Positions 1 through 8,038 of a stretch of DNA of 15,034 nt are shown piece by piece (the stretch's first letter is position 1; every line of letters begins with the position of its first letter). The notes under the pieces are model-generated. The model had not been told where the DNA came from. It ran no database searches and saw nothing but the letters and a program-made list of their open reading frames with translations. Origin of the DNA: Candidatus Pelethomonas intestinigallinarum. GTDB lineage: Bacteria; Bacillota; Clostridia; Oscillospirales; Oscillospiraceae. Where the stretch lies: assembly GCA_018712665.1 (NCBI GenBank), contig DVGP01000114.1:1-15034 (forward strand), read 5' to 3'. The position numbers and the translations under genes were made by a program.

Positions 1-729
1 GGCAATCTCCACATAGCCGTACCGCTTGTGGCACTGCCGCCAGTAGTCCAGCAGGGTGTTTTTCAGCACCATGCCCTTGGGCAGGAAGAAGGGGAAGCCC
101 GGACCCTCTTCCGCCATCATGAACAATCCCAGCTCCTTGCCCAGCTTCCGGTGGTCCCGGCGCTTGGCCTCCTCCAGCCGCTCCAGGTAGGCGTCCAGCT
201 CCTCCTTCTTGGGGAAGGCCACGCCGTAGACCCGCTGGAGGGTCTGGCGGTTGGAGTCGCCCCGCCAGTAGGCGGCGTTGCAGGCGGTGAGCTTGATGGC
301 GTTGCCCTTGATCCGGCCGGTGGAGTCCACGTGGGGGCCGGCGCACAGGTCCACAAACTCGCCCTGCTTGTAGAAGCTGATGACCGCGTCCTCCGGCAGA
401 TCGTTGATGAGCTCCACCTTGTAGGGCTCGCCCTTCTCCTCCATGAAGCGGATGGCCTCCTCCCGGGGCAGCTCGAACCGCTCCAGCTTCAGCTTCTCCT
501 TGCAGATCTTCCGCATCTCCGCCTCCAGCTCCTCCAGCTCCTTCTCGGAGAAGGGCTCGGGGGTGTCGAAGTCGTAGTAGAAGCCGTTGTCGATGGCCGG
601 GCCGATGGCCAGCTTCACCTCCGGGTGGAGCCGCTTCATGGCCTGGGCCAGCACGTGGGCGCAGGTATGCCAGTAGGTTTTCCGGTACTCCTCGTTCTCA
701 AAGGTATACTGCTTGTTTTCTTCCGCCAT
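1..729 (-). CDS. thrS: Threonine--tRNA ligase, N-terminal 243 residues (cut by window edge)
   Basis: Charges tRNA-Thr with threonine in the cytoplasm and hydrolyses mischarged Ser-tRNA-Thr. The visible part is the editing (N2/SAD) domain: the HTCAH motif (H21, H25) and LCAGPH (C129, H133) match the four editing-site residues of bacterial ThrRS. It then runs into the catalytic domain (EEGPGFPFFLPKG, about residues 209-221), and the rest lies beyond base 1. The editing residues sit about 52 positions earlier than in E. coli ThrRS (H73, H77, C182, H186), so the N-terminal TGS domain of about 60 residues is absent. The ATG at 729-727 is secure: AGGAGG lies at 743-738, and the T-box terminator just upstream leaves no room for more coding sequence. 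Expression should be controlled by the T-box leader. Confidence 0.97.
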   Translation of the reverse strand, partial: MAEENKQYTFENEEYRKTYWHTCAHVLAQAMKRLHPEVKLAIGPAIDNGFYYDFDTPEPFSEKELEELEAEMRKICKEKLKLERFELPREEAIRFMEEKGEPYKVELINDLPEDAVISFYKQGEFVDLCAGPHVDSTGRIKGNAIKLTACNAAYWRGDSNRQTLQRVYGVAFPKKEELDAYLERLEEAKRRDHRKLGKELGLFMMAEEGPGFPFFLPKGMVLKNTLLDYWRQCHKRYGYVEIA

Positions 730-766
730 TTTGATTGCCTCCTGTTGAATTTTGTCGGGGCAAAAC

Positions 767-805
767 AAAAAAACGCTTCACCCCTGATCGTTCAGGGGTG
801 AAGCG
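767..805 (-). terminator. T-box regulatory terminator
   Basis: The 13-bp stem CGCTTCACCCCTG (805-793) / CAGGGGTGAAGCG (786-774), loop AACGAT, is followed by seven T (773-767). It is mutually exclusive with pairing of the T-box bulge to GCTTCACCC, so it is the off-state of the riboswitch. Confidence 0.95.
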
Positions 806-1005
806 ATTATGCTCCACGGTTCCACCCTGCTTGCGGCCGGAAGGGCCGCCGCTTTGTGTCCCTCTGTAATGGGAGGGTCCCATCCCGGTCATCCCGGGCC
901 GCTCGGGAGTGGTACCGCCCGCCGTCTGCCGTAAAGCCCTTTCACCTGTCGGGCCTCTCTCTGCACGGAGAGCTGCGGGCTCTTCTCCGTCATCGCTGTT
1001 TTTTC
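767..1005 (-). promoter_or_regulatory. Thr-specific T-box riboswitch leader of thrS
   Basis: The leader senses uncharged tRNA-Thr and lets transcription of thrS continue when threonyl-tRNA is scarce. The conserved T-box AGGGTGGAACCGTGG is at 828-814 and overlaps the terminator in the classic antiterminator arrangement. The stem I side is seen in GCCCGC (980-975) pairing with GCGGGC (922-917). Just after that helix comes ACC followed by A (913-910), a fitting Thr specifier codon. A promoter ends about seven bases before the start of this element. The exact stem I boundaries were judged by eye. Confidence 0.95.
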
Positions 1006-1011
1006 ACGGGT

Positions 1012-1040
1012 ACTATACCACCGAGCAGTAAAATTGTCAA
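1012..1040 (-). promoter_or_regulatory. thrS promoter
   Basis: A perfect -35 box TTGACA (1040-1035) and the -10 box TATAGT (1017-1012) are separated by 17 bp. The predicted start near 1005 gives a leader of about 275 nt, which is right for a T-box. Confidence 0.9.
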
Positions 1041-1110
1041 TGAAAATTTCCGGCACAGCGCCGCCTAAATCTAAATGATAACCATTTCCCTTTTCTCGCA
1101 CGTTGGTAAA

Positions 1111-1329
1111 AGAAAGCGCACCGATTTTTAAAGTCTGTGCGCTTTCTTGTGCGCTTTTGGAAAGCTTCACTATGCCATTTCTGCCGTGAAAGTTCAAAAA
1201 AGGCTTGAAATCTTGCGATTTCAAGTCTTTTGGGCAGGGACGGATAAAATCGACATTTTAGTGGAGAAAAATGCCGCCCGCAGGGCGGCCTACCAACTGC
1301 GAGCCCAGCGCAGCGGGTCGCAGTTGGAA
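1111..1329. other. Gene-free cluster of four strong hairpins between tRNA-Pro and thrS
   Basis: The 320 bp between the thrS promoter and the tRNA terminator (1041-1364) has no convincing gene. It holds four perfect inverted repeats: CCAACTGCGA 1293-1302 with 1318-1327 (10 bp); GCCGCCC 1273-1279 with 1283-1289 (7 bp, followed by TTTTT on the minus strand); CTTGAAATC 1204-1212 with 1217-1225 (9 bp, GCAA loop and TTTTTT on the minus strand); and AGAAAGCGCAC 1111-1121 with 1137-1147 (11 bp, T-rich tail on the minus strand). Each could terminate minus-strand transcription, though the tRNA already has a strong terminator. An intergenic repeat element or a small RNA is also possible. Confidence 0.6.
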
Positions 1330-1364
1330 AGGAGGAGCAGCGGCGTGAGCGCGCTCTGACTTTT

Positions 1365-1403
1365 AAAAAAAGTCGGAGCAAGCGATACACAGCTTGCTCC
1401 GAC
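1365..1403 (-). terminator. Terminator of tRNA-Pro
   Basis: The 12-bp stem GTCGGAGCAAGC (1403-1392) / GCTTGCTCCGAC (1383-1372) with an 8-nt loop is followed by seven T (1371-1365). It begins two bases after the tRNA 3' end, so the tRNA is a monocistronic unit. Confidence 0.93.
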
Positions 1404-1404
1404 G

Positions 1405-1481
1405 TGGTCCGAGTGACTGGATTCGAACCAGCGGCCTCTTGAACCCCATTCAAGCGCGATACCAAACTTCGCCACACCCGG
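1405..1481 (-). tRNA. tRNA-Pro (anticodon GGG), CCA encoded
   Basis: This 77-nt cloverleaf has acceptor CCGGGTG pairing with CACTCGG (one G-U), anticodon stem CTTGA/TCAAG with loop ATGGGGT giving anticodon GGG (reads CCC/CCU), and a T-arm GCTGG-TTCGAAT-CCAGT. The discriminator A and the 3' CCA are encoded. The C1-G72 pair is typical of bacterial tRNA-Pro. Confidence 0.96.
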
Positions 1482-1510
1482 ATATGTCTTATCTTGTTGC
1501 CAGCTTAAGT

Positions 1511-1539
1511 ATGATAGCACACTTCCCCCAAACATGCAA
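1511..1539 (-). promoter_or_regulatory. tRNA-Pro promoter
   Basis: The -35 box TTGCAT (1539-1534) and the -10 box TATCAT (1516-1511) are 17 bp apart. The start predicted near 1504 is about 23 nt before the tRNA 5' end. Confidence 0.75.
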
Positions 1540-1625
1540 GCCTTTTTTTCATTTTTCCGGAAAATTTTTGTCCGCCGTCAGAGGGCCCCAATTTCCGCCG
1601 GAGGAAGCGGCGGGCCAGCCCGCGA

Positions 1626-1670
1626 AACCCCCGCGGGCCAGCGGCATCCGCCGCCTGACCCGCGGGGGTT
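1626..1670 (-). terminator. Probable terminator hairpin downstream of rny
   Basis: A 12-bp perfect stem AACCCCCGCGGG (1626-1637) pairs with 1659-1670, with an inner GCGGC/GCCGC helix (1641-1645 with 1650-1654). It lies 80 bp after the rny stop. Only three T follow on the minus strand, so intrinsic termination may be weak. The rest of 1540-1749 shows no supportable gene. Confidence 0.5.
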
Positions 1671-1749
1671 CACTTGCTGTTTTCTCAACGCGTCTTCCCT
1701 CCAGGCTTTCGCCGCCGGGTACGTCACCTCCGGCTGGGAAAGGGGAAGA

Positions 1750-3309
<1,560 letters not shown>

Positions 3310-3512
3310 TATTCACTTTTCCTCCTATAAGATTAGGGTATATCCTTGGACCCGCCGCCCCGGCGATGACGCTGTCGCCGGGACAGGCAGAAATGATCGG
3401 CGGATACTCCCGCCATCCCCGGGGGCTCCGGCCCGATCCCGGGACCCCCGGAGCGGAGTCCCGACGGGTCTGCCGCTCCTGGTGGGCATGGCATATCCGC
3501 CGAAAATGATCC
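3310..3512 (-). other. Structured 5' leader of rny
   Basis: About 200 nt separate the promoter from the rny start. A 9-bp pairing, TATCCGCCG (3494-3502) with CGGCGGATA (3398-3406), closes the first half of the leader around a GC-rich internal hairpin. A second hairpin, CCCGGCGA (3359-3366) with TCGCCGGG (3375-3382), lies nearer the start codon. No T tract follows either, so this does not look like an attenuator. A role in mRNA stability or autoregulation by RNase Y cleavage is only a guess. I do not recognise a known riboswitch. Confidence 0.55.
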
Positions 3513-3518
3513 TATTCA

Positions 3519-3548
3519 ATAATACTCGCTCCACCCGCTCCCTGTCAA
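3519..3548 (-). promoter_or_regulatory. rny promoter
   Basis: The perfect -35 box TTGACA (3548-3543) and the -10 box TATTAT (3524-3519) have an 18-bp spacer. Transcription would start near 3512. Confidence 0.85.
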
Positions 3549-3587
3549 GTCAAAATCCACCGGGACATGGATAAATCGCACAAAATC

Positions 3588-3622
3588 AAAAACCAGGGCC
3601 GCCGGATTTCCGGCGGTCCTGG
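3588..3622 (-). terminator. Terminator of the threonine/serine exporter operon
   Basis: The stem CCAGGACCGCCGG / CCGGCGGCCCTGG (one A-C mismatch, loop AAAT, 3622-3593) is followed by TTTTT (3592-3588) and then GATTTTG. It ends transcription 16 bp after the YjjB-like stop and upstream of the rny promoter. Confidence 0.9.
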
Positions 3623-3638
3623 GCTGTCTGGAGCGGCG

Positions 3639-4100
3639 TCACATTTTTTTGCTCTCCTGACAGGCGGCGATGGTCCTGGCCCGGCGGAATAGCTGGAATA
3701 CGGACATGGGGAAGAGCATCCCCACGGCGATGGCCGCCGCCAGGAGCATGGTGGTCAGGCCGTAGTGGGAGCAGGCGGTAAAATTTCCGTCCATAAAGGC
3801 GCTCATGGTCCGGTACAGGGACCCGCCGGGGATCAGCGGCACGGCGGCGGTGACCAGAAACACCGTGGCCGGGCACTTCACCACACGGGCCATGGTCTCC
3901 GCGTAGATGGCCACCACCACCGAGGCCGCAAAGTAGCGGACCACGTCGTCGGACAGGGCCAGGCCCATGAGCAGGTACACCCCCCAGGACAGCAGCCCCC
4001 CCAGGCTGGCCAGCAGGAGCTTCTCCCGCCGCACGTGAAAGAGCATGGCAAAGCCCAGGGAGCCCAGAAAGGCGGTGATCAGCTGGATCGCGTTTTCCAT
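3639..4100 (-). CDS. Threonine/serine exporter family, small subunit (YjjB/DUF3815-like)
   Basis: Integral membrane protein of 153 aa with about four hydrophobic segments, corresponding to the C-terminal half of corynebacterial ThrE. The family motif AAVPLIPGGSLYRTM (about residues 85-99) is present. In this family the two halves are often separate genes that act together: ThrE exports threonine and serine, while E. coli YjjPB has been reported to export succinate, so the substrate here is uncertain. The ATG at 4100 follows a GAGGAGGAGG-type binding site and lies 16 bp after the stop of its partner, so the two are translated from one mRNA. It is the last gene before a strong terminator. Confidence 0.9.
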   Translation of the reverse strand: MENAIQLITAFLGSLGFAMLFHVRREKLLLASLGGLLSWGVYLLMGLALSDDVVRYFAASVVVAIYAETMARVVKCPATVFLVTAAVPLIPGGSLYRTMSAFMDGNFTACSHYGLTTMLLAAAIAVGMLFPMSVFQLFRRARTIAACQESKKM

Positions 4101-4116
4101 GTGCTTCCTCCTCCTC

Positions 4117-4923
4117 TCACATCATGGCCGCCACCAGGGCGAAGCCGAAGGCGATGACAAGGGCCATAATGATGGCCTCCAAAAACCGCATCATCCCGGA
4201 GATGGTGTTGCCGCTGAACATATCCCGGAGGGAGTTGGTCAGGGGGATCCCGGGGATCAGGAGCATGATGTTGCCGATGCTGATCATATCCACCGACTCC
4301 CCCAGCCCAACCCGCACCGCCAGGGAGGCCATCAGTCCGCCCAGGCAGGAGCAGATCAGGGCGGAGAGGAAGCCGTTGGCCTGGGTGCGGCGGATCTGCT
4401 GGTCCAGGCACTTGAGCGCCACGCCGATGAGGCCCGAGGCCACCGCGTCCAGGGCGCTGCCGCCGAAGAACAGGGAGAAGGAGGCGGAGATGAGGGCGTA
4501 GGTGAAGATCTGTACCGCGAAGCCGTACTGGGGCGCCTGGCAGATCTCCTTCAACGCCCGCCGCGTCTCCTCCAAACTCAGGTGCTCCGCGCAGATGCGG
4601 CGGCTGAGCTGGTTGAGCTTCTCAAGCCTGTTTAAGTCGTACTGCTGGCCGGATACCCGGCGGGTCTGGGTCAAGGCCCCGAAGGCGGGGGAGTAGATGG
4701 TCACCACGATGCTGGAGGTGATGGTGAATACGTCCGCCCGCTCCGCGCCGAAGGCCAGGCACAGCCGCCGGATGCTGTCCTCCACCCGGCTGACCTCGCC
4801 GCCGCTCTGAAGCATGTACTGGCCGATGTCCAGCACCTGGTAGAGGTACTCGTTGGCCTGGTCGGCGGCCTCCAGCCGGGCTAAGCGGGCGCCGCTGTCC
4901 GCGGGAATGATGTGTTCTTCCAT
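4117..4923 (-). CDS. Threonine/serine exporter family, large subunit (YjjP/DUF1212-like, ThrE N-terminal type)
   Basis: Protein of 268 aa with a soluble N-terminal region of about 125 residues followed by about five membrane segments. Family hallmarks are LQSGGEVSRVEDSIRRLC (about 38-55) in the cytoplasmic part and PGIPLTNSLRDM in the membrane part (about 224-235). Together with the YjjB-like protein downstream it should form a small-metabolite exporter at the cytoplasmic membrane. The ATG at 4923 is preceded by AGGAGAAGC. It is the first gene of the two-gene operon and has its own sigma-A-type promoter about 60 bp upstream. Confidence 0.92.
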   Translation of the reverse strand: MEEHIIPADSGARLARLEAADQANEYLYQVLDIGQYMLQSGGEVSRVEDSIRRLCLAFGAERADVFTITSSIVVTIYSPAFGALTQTRRVSGQQYDLNRLEKLNQLSRRICAEHLSLEETRRALKEICQAPQYGFAVQIFTYALISASFSLFFGGSALDAVASGLIGVALKCLDQQIRRTQANGFLSALICSCLGGLMASLAVRVGLGESVDMISIGNIMLLIPGIPLTNSLRDMFSGNTISGMMRFLEAIIMALVIAFGFALVAAMM

Positions 4924-4982
4924 AAGCTGCTTCTCCTAAGCGGCCCCTGGCCGCCGTCTTTCTCTGAAATTTCATCCGGCAT

Positions 4983-5011
4983 GTTATATCATACGGCAAC
5001 CGGTTTTGCAA
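4983..5011 (-). promoter_or_regulatory. Promoter of the YjjP/YjjB-like exporter operon
   Basis: The -35 box TTGCAA (5011-5006) and the -10 box TATAAC (4988-4983) are 17 bp apart and lie in an AT-richer patch between the divergent exporter and HTH operons. Confidence 0.75.
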
Positions 5012-5126
5012 GGGGATTTTTGCTCCGGCGAAAAATTTCGCGCCGCACGCCGCAAAACGCTCGCTCCGGCTGGAAATGTCCGCCGCCATGCCGTATACTG
5101 GCTGTAAATATGGGATGAAGGCCCCG

Positions 5127-5177
5127 TGTCAAAGGCTTTTGACAGCCTGTGCCGGGCGATGTCAAAGTCCTTTGCTG
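5127..5177. promoter_or_regulatory. Two operator-like inverted repeats upstream of the HTH gene
   Basis: Site 1, TGTCAAAGGCTTTTGACA (5127-5144), is nearly perfectly palindromic. Site 2, TGTCAAAGTCCTTTGCTG (5160-5177), begins 33 bp later, about three helical turns, so both lie on the same DNA face. Site 1 contains a TTGACA that could be a -35 box (5139-5144), but no good -10 follows at 17 bp. A TATACT at 5094-5099 is an alternative -10 upstream. Autoregulation by the HTH protein encoded 49 bp downstream is an inference. Confidence 0.5.
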
Positions 5178-5225
5178 GACGGCGGCGGCGTTTTCTGCCA
5201 TGATGGAGACGAAGGAGGAAACCCA

Positions 5226-5633
5226 ATGGAGATCGGAAAAAAGCTGAAGGAGGCCAGGATGAACGCCGGGCTGACCCAGGAGCGGGTGGCGGAAACGCTG
5301 TTCGTGTCCCGGCAGACGGTATCCAACTGGGAGAATGAAAAAACATACCCGGACATCCTCAGTATCATCCGGCTGTCCGACCTGTATTCCATCAGCCTGG
5401 ACGAACTATTGAAAGGAGATACCAAGATGATCGAGCATCTCGACGACAGCACGAACGTGGTGAAGAGCAACCAAAAACTGCTGGGAGCCATCCTGCTGAA
5501 CATTTTTCTTCTTCTGGTCCTGCTCATCGCCGCCGGCCTTCTGCCGAACAGCGTCTATATGATCGCCTGCGTGTTCTGCCTGGCGGTCATGAGCAGCGGC
5601 TACCTGCTGTACCAGATCGTCAAACGGATATGA
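5226..5633 (+). CDS. XRE-family HTH regulator with C-terminal membrane segments
   Basis: Protein of 135 aa. Residues 4-60 form a Cro/C1-type helix-turn-helix: LTQERVAETLFVSRQTVSNWENEKTYPD is a textbook recognition region of the kind found in Firmicute repressors. After a short linker (ending near residue 80) come two hydrophobic segments (about 84-106 and 109-131), so the DNA-binding domain is probably tethered to the membrane. AAGGAGG at 5213-5219 fixes the ATG at 5226; upstream in-frame starts lie across the palindromes and lack a site. The stop is 9 bp from the next gene, so they are co-transcribed. The signal sensed and the targets are unknown; its own promoter is a likely one. Confidence 0.88.
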   Translation: MEIGKKLKEARMNAGLTQERVAETLFVSRQTVSNWENEKTYPDILSIIRLSDLYSISLDELLKGDTKMIEHLDDSTNVVKSNQKLLGAILLNIFLLLVLLIAAGLLPNSVYMIACVFCLAVMSSGYLLYQIVKRI

Positions 5634-5642
5634 GGTGAGCCA

Positions 5643-5975
5643 ATGGAAAACTATCTTGTGGTTTTGGCCGCCGCCGGCGCGGCGGCGGCCGTCATCGGCG
5701 GCGGGTACGCCGTCTATCAGCTGTTCCGCCTGGCGGAGACGGACGCCAGGTGCCGGGGGATGAAGCACCCCCGGCTGTGGGGGCTGCTGGCCTCATCGGG
5801 CAGCAACCAGTCGGGGCTGCTCCTCTACCTCATCAGGAGAAAAAACCACCCGGTCCTCTCTCTATCGGAGGAGGAGAAGGGGCTGATCCAACGCCGCAAG
5901 CGGAAGATCGGCGTGGGGATCGCCTTCCTGGTGGCCGGCGCGGTCATGCTCATCTGGGGGATCGTCCTCCTCTGA
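5643..5975 (+). CDS. Small membrane protein co-transcribed with the HTH regulator
   Basis: Protein of 110 aa that I do not recognise. It has an N-terminal hydrophobic segment rich in Ala/Gly (about 4-26), a basic/polar middle (SGSNQSGLLLYLIRRKNHP, then the charged EEEKGLIQRRKRKIG), and a second membrane segment at the C terminus (about 88-110). GAGGTG lies just before the ATG, overlapping the stop region of the regulator gene. Pairing with a membrane-tethered HTH protein suggests it may modulate that regulator or be its main target, but the sequence alone does not show this. Confidence 0.75.
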   Translation: MENYLVVLAAAGAAAAVIGGGYAVYQLFRLAETDARCRGMKHPRLWGLLASSGSNQSGLLLYLIRRKNHPVLSLSEEEKGLIQRRKRKIGVGIAFLVAGAVMLIWGIVLL

Positions 5976-6002
5976 TGGATGATCCCCCGGGGAACCGGAG
6001 AT

Positions 6003-6045
6003 CAAGCAAGCGGCGGCAGCGCGAACGCGCTGCCGCCGCTGCTTG
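6003..6045. terminator. Bidirectional hairpin between converging operons
   Basis: A very stable stem, CAAGCA plus GCGGCGGCAGCGC (6003-6022, one bulged A) pairing with GCGCTGCCGCCGCTGCTTG (6027-6045), lies between the convergent ends of the small membrane protein gene and cls. Neither side has a good T tract, so termination strength is uncertain, but the location fits a shared terminator. Confidence 0.55.
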
Positions 6046-6069
6046 GTACTTGTGTATCATTCCGGCCCG

Positions 6070-7656
6070 CTACATCAGCGGCCCCAGGGGGCGCAGGAGC
6101 CAGCCCATGGCCCGCCGGGAGAGCTTGTCCCGCTTGCAGTCCTCCACGGTGAGCCGGCGGCACTTGGCCATGGTCTCCGCCATATCCCGCTCCACGTCCG
6201 CCACGGCGGGGCAGCCGTAGAGCAGGGCGGCGCACTCGTAGTGGTGGCGCAGGCTCCGGTAGTCCAGGTTGATGCTGCCCACCACGGCGGTGGCGTCGTC
6301 GCTGACGAAGATCTTGGCGTGGATGAAGCCGGGGGTGTACTCGTAGATCTTCACCCCCTGCTCGATGAGCTCCCGGTAGTAGCTGTGGGTCAGGGCGAAG
6401 GCGGTCTTCTTGTCCGGGATGCCGGGGACGATGATCCCCACGTCCACCCCCCGCTTGGCGGCGTAGGTCAGGGCGGTAAGCATGTCGTTGTCCAAAATCA
6501 GGTAGGGGGTGGCGATGTGGACGTACCGCTGGGCCCGGTTGAGGATGTCCATATACACCATCTGCCCCACGTGCTCCTGGTCCACGGGGATGTCCCCGTA
6601 GGGCATAACCCAACCCCGGGCCGGAACCGGGGCGGAGGCGTTCAGGTACTTCAGGTAGTCCGACCGCCCTCCCGCCGCCACGTCCCACAGCTGGAGGAAC
6701 ATCAGGGTGAAGCCCCGCACCGCCTTGCCGGTGACCATGACGGCGGTGTCCTTCCAGTGGCCGAAGCGCCGGACCCGGTTGATGTACTCATCCGCCAGGT
6801 TGATGCCGCCGGTAAAGGCCACCCGGCCGTCCACCACCAGGATCTTCCGGTGGTCCCGGTTGTTGTAGTGGGTGGACACCAGGGGCCGCAGGGGCGCGAA
6901 CATCCGGCACTGGACGCCCAGCTTCTCGATCTCCTGGTAGTAGTGGTAGGGTACCTTCCCCACCACGCAGGTGCCGTCGTAGAGCATCCGGACCTCCACC
7001 CCGGCCTTCACCTTCTCCTCCAGGATCTTCAGCACCCGGCCCAGCATGTAGCCCTCCTGGATGATGAAGAACTCCAGAAAGATGAACTTCTCTGCCCGCT
7101 CCAGCTGGGCGATCATCTCCTCAAAGGTCTCCTCGCCGGTGGGAAAGTATTTCGCCCCGGAGCCGTCGCACAGGCTCTGGCCCGCCGCCCGCTCCAGGTA
7201 CCCCGCCAGCCCCGCCATCCCCGGGTCCTCCCGCCGCAGCCGCGCCACCAGCTCCGGCTGGGGCGGGGACAGGCAGGCGGTCTCCTCCGTCACCTCCCGG
7301 ACCCGGTGGTTCACCAGCCGGTGGCCCAGCTCCTCCCGGATGTAGAAATAAAATGGAATGCCGAACACCGGCGCGGCCAGGATCACCAAAATCCAGGTGA
7401 TCTTGAACTCAGGGTCTCCCCCCCGGCGGTTGATCACCGCCAGGGACACCACCACCGCCACCAGACTGGCCGCGCTGTAGTAGTACTCCCCCAGCCGCAG
7501 AAACGCCACCGCCAGCAGCAGCACCTGGGCCGCCAGCAGAAAGATGGTCACCGCCGTGCGGCTGAACACCAGCCGCAGCAGCCCCTTTTTCCCCTTGTCC
7601 AGCAGCAGGATCTTTTCTCCCTCTCTGTCTCTGAAAAATCTTCGCTCCCCGGACAT
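6070..7656 (-). CDS. cls: Cardiolipin synthase (phospholipase D superfamily)
   Basis: Joins two phosphatidylglycerol molecules to cardiolipin at the cytoplasmic membrane. Protein of 528 aa, close to the usual Cls length of about 480-520. Three N-terminal hydrophobic segments (about 33-115) are followed by two PLD domains with complete HKD motifs: H269-R-K271 with D276 (DHRKILVVDG, then GGIN) and H446-A-K448 with D453 (IHAKIFVSDD, then GSIN). The ATG at 7656 was chosen because GGAG lies 7 nt upstream and AAGGAGG (7675-7669) 12 nt upstream. In-frame GTG/ATG codons at 7686/7683 would add 9-10 residues but lack a binding site. The gene is alone on its strand, with its own promoter back-to-back with that of the next gene. 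Confidence 0.97.
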   Translation of the reverse strand: MSGERRFFRDREGEKILLLDKGKKGLLRLVFSRTAVTIFLLAAQVLLLAVAFLRLGEYYYSAASLVAVVVSLAVINRRGGDPEFKITWILVILAAPVFGIPFYFYIREELGHRLVNHRVREVTEETACLSPPQPELVARLRREDPGMAGLAGYLERAAGQSLCDGSGAKYFPTGEETFEEMIAQLERAEKFIFLEFFIIQEGYMLGRVLKILEEKVKAGVEVRMLYDGTCVVGKVPYHYYQEIEKLGVQCRMFAPLRPLVSTHYNNRDHRKILVVDGRVAFTGGINLADEYINRVRRFGHWKDTAVMVTGKAVRGFTLMFLQLWDVAAGGRSDYLKYLNASAPVPARGWVMPYGDIPVDQEHVGQMVYMDILNRAQRYVHIATPYLILDNDMLTALTYAAKRGVDVGIIVPGIPDKKTAFALTHSYYRELIEQGVKIYEYTPGFIHAKIFVSDDATAVVGSINLDYRSLRHHYECAALLYGCPAVADVERDMAETMAKCRRLTVEDCKRDKLSRRAMGWLLRPLGPLM

Positions 7657-7712
7657 GGTCCGTCTCCGCCTCCTTCCCCGCATCACAGCGGGCGCATCTC
7701 CAGTATGCCACG

Positions 7713-7741
7713 ACTATACCACAGATTTTCCCGGGACGCAA
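7713..7741 (-). promoter_or_regulatory. cls promoter (extended -10)
   Basis: The -10 box TATAGT (7718-7713) is preceded by TGG, making an extended -10. The -35 box TTGCGT (7741-7736), 17 bp away, is weak. The start near 7706 gives a leader of about 50 nt. Confidence 0.65.
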
Positions 7742-7746
7742 ATCAT

Positions 7747-7775
7747 TTGACAGAGGCTGCCGGGAACGGTACAAT
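7747..7775 (+). promoter_or_regulatory. Promoter of the 78-aa hypothetical gene
   Basis: The perfect -35 box TTGACA (7747-7752) and the -10 box TACAAT (7770-7775) are 17 bp apart, 26 bp before the GTG start. Its -35 box is only 5 bp from that of the divergent cls promoter. Confidence 0.88.
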
Positions 7776-7801
7776 AGAGGCGAAGAGAGGAGGAGAGCGC
7801 C

Positions 7802-8038
7802 GTGCGGAAAACTGAGCTGACCGTCACCCGCTACCAGGTCCCCGGGGGCTTCTACGTGGACGTGATCCCCCAGGGCGGGGAGGTTTCCTTCTGGCTGGGT
7901 CACAAGGACTGCGACATTCAGGAGAAGATGTTCGCCGCCTCGGCCCCCTTCGCCCCGGCGGAGCGGTGGGAGACCCTCATCAGCGAGGACTTGGCGGACT
8001 ACACCGCCGACTTCCGGGAGGCCTGGCTGGAGGACTGA
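7802..8038 (+). CDS. Hypothetical 78-aa soluble protein
   Basis: I do not recognise this protein. It is acidic and has no signal peptide or membrane segment. It opens with a likely beta-rich stretch (LTVTRYQVPGGFYVDVIPQGGEVSFWLGH) and ends in a helical region (SEDLADYTADFREAWLED). The GTG start at 7802 is chosen because GAGGAGGAG lies about 8 nt upstream and the strong promoter directly precedes it. Codon usage matches its neighbours, which supports a real gene. It may run into the following lipoprotein gene (118 bp gap), but no function can be inferred. Confidence 0.75.
   Translation: MRKTELTVTRYQVPGGFYVDVIPQGGEVSFWLGHKDCDIQEKMFAASAPFAPAERWETLISEDLADYTADFREAWLED

Noticed and set aside
1571..1723. 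A possible 50-codon minus-strand gene starting GTG after rny
   Set aside because: It runs straight through the probable terminator hairpin, has poor spacing to its GGAGG, and its product is Pro/Gly/Arg-rich without features.
6043..7815. A 590-codon open frame on the plus strand opposite cls
   Set aside because: It is low-complexity His/Pro/Gly/Val-rich translation with no recognisable motif, running antisense to a complete cardiolipin synthase with both HKD motifs. Long shadow frames are expected in GC-rich DNA.
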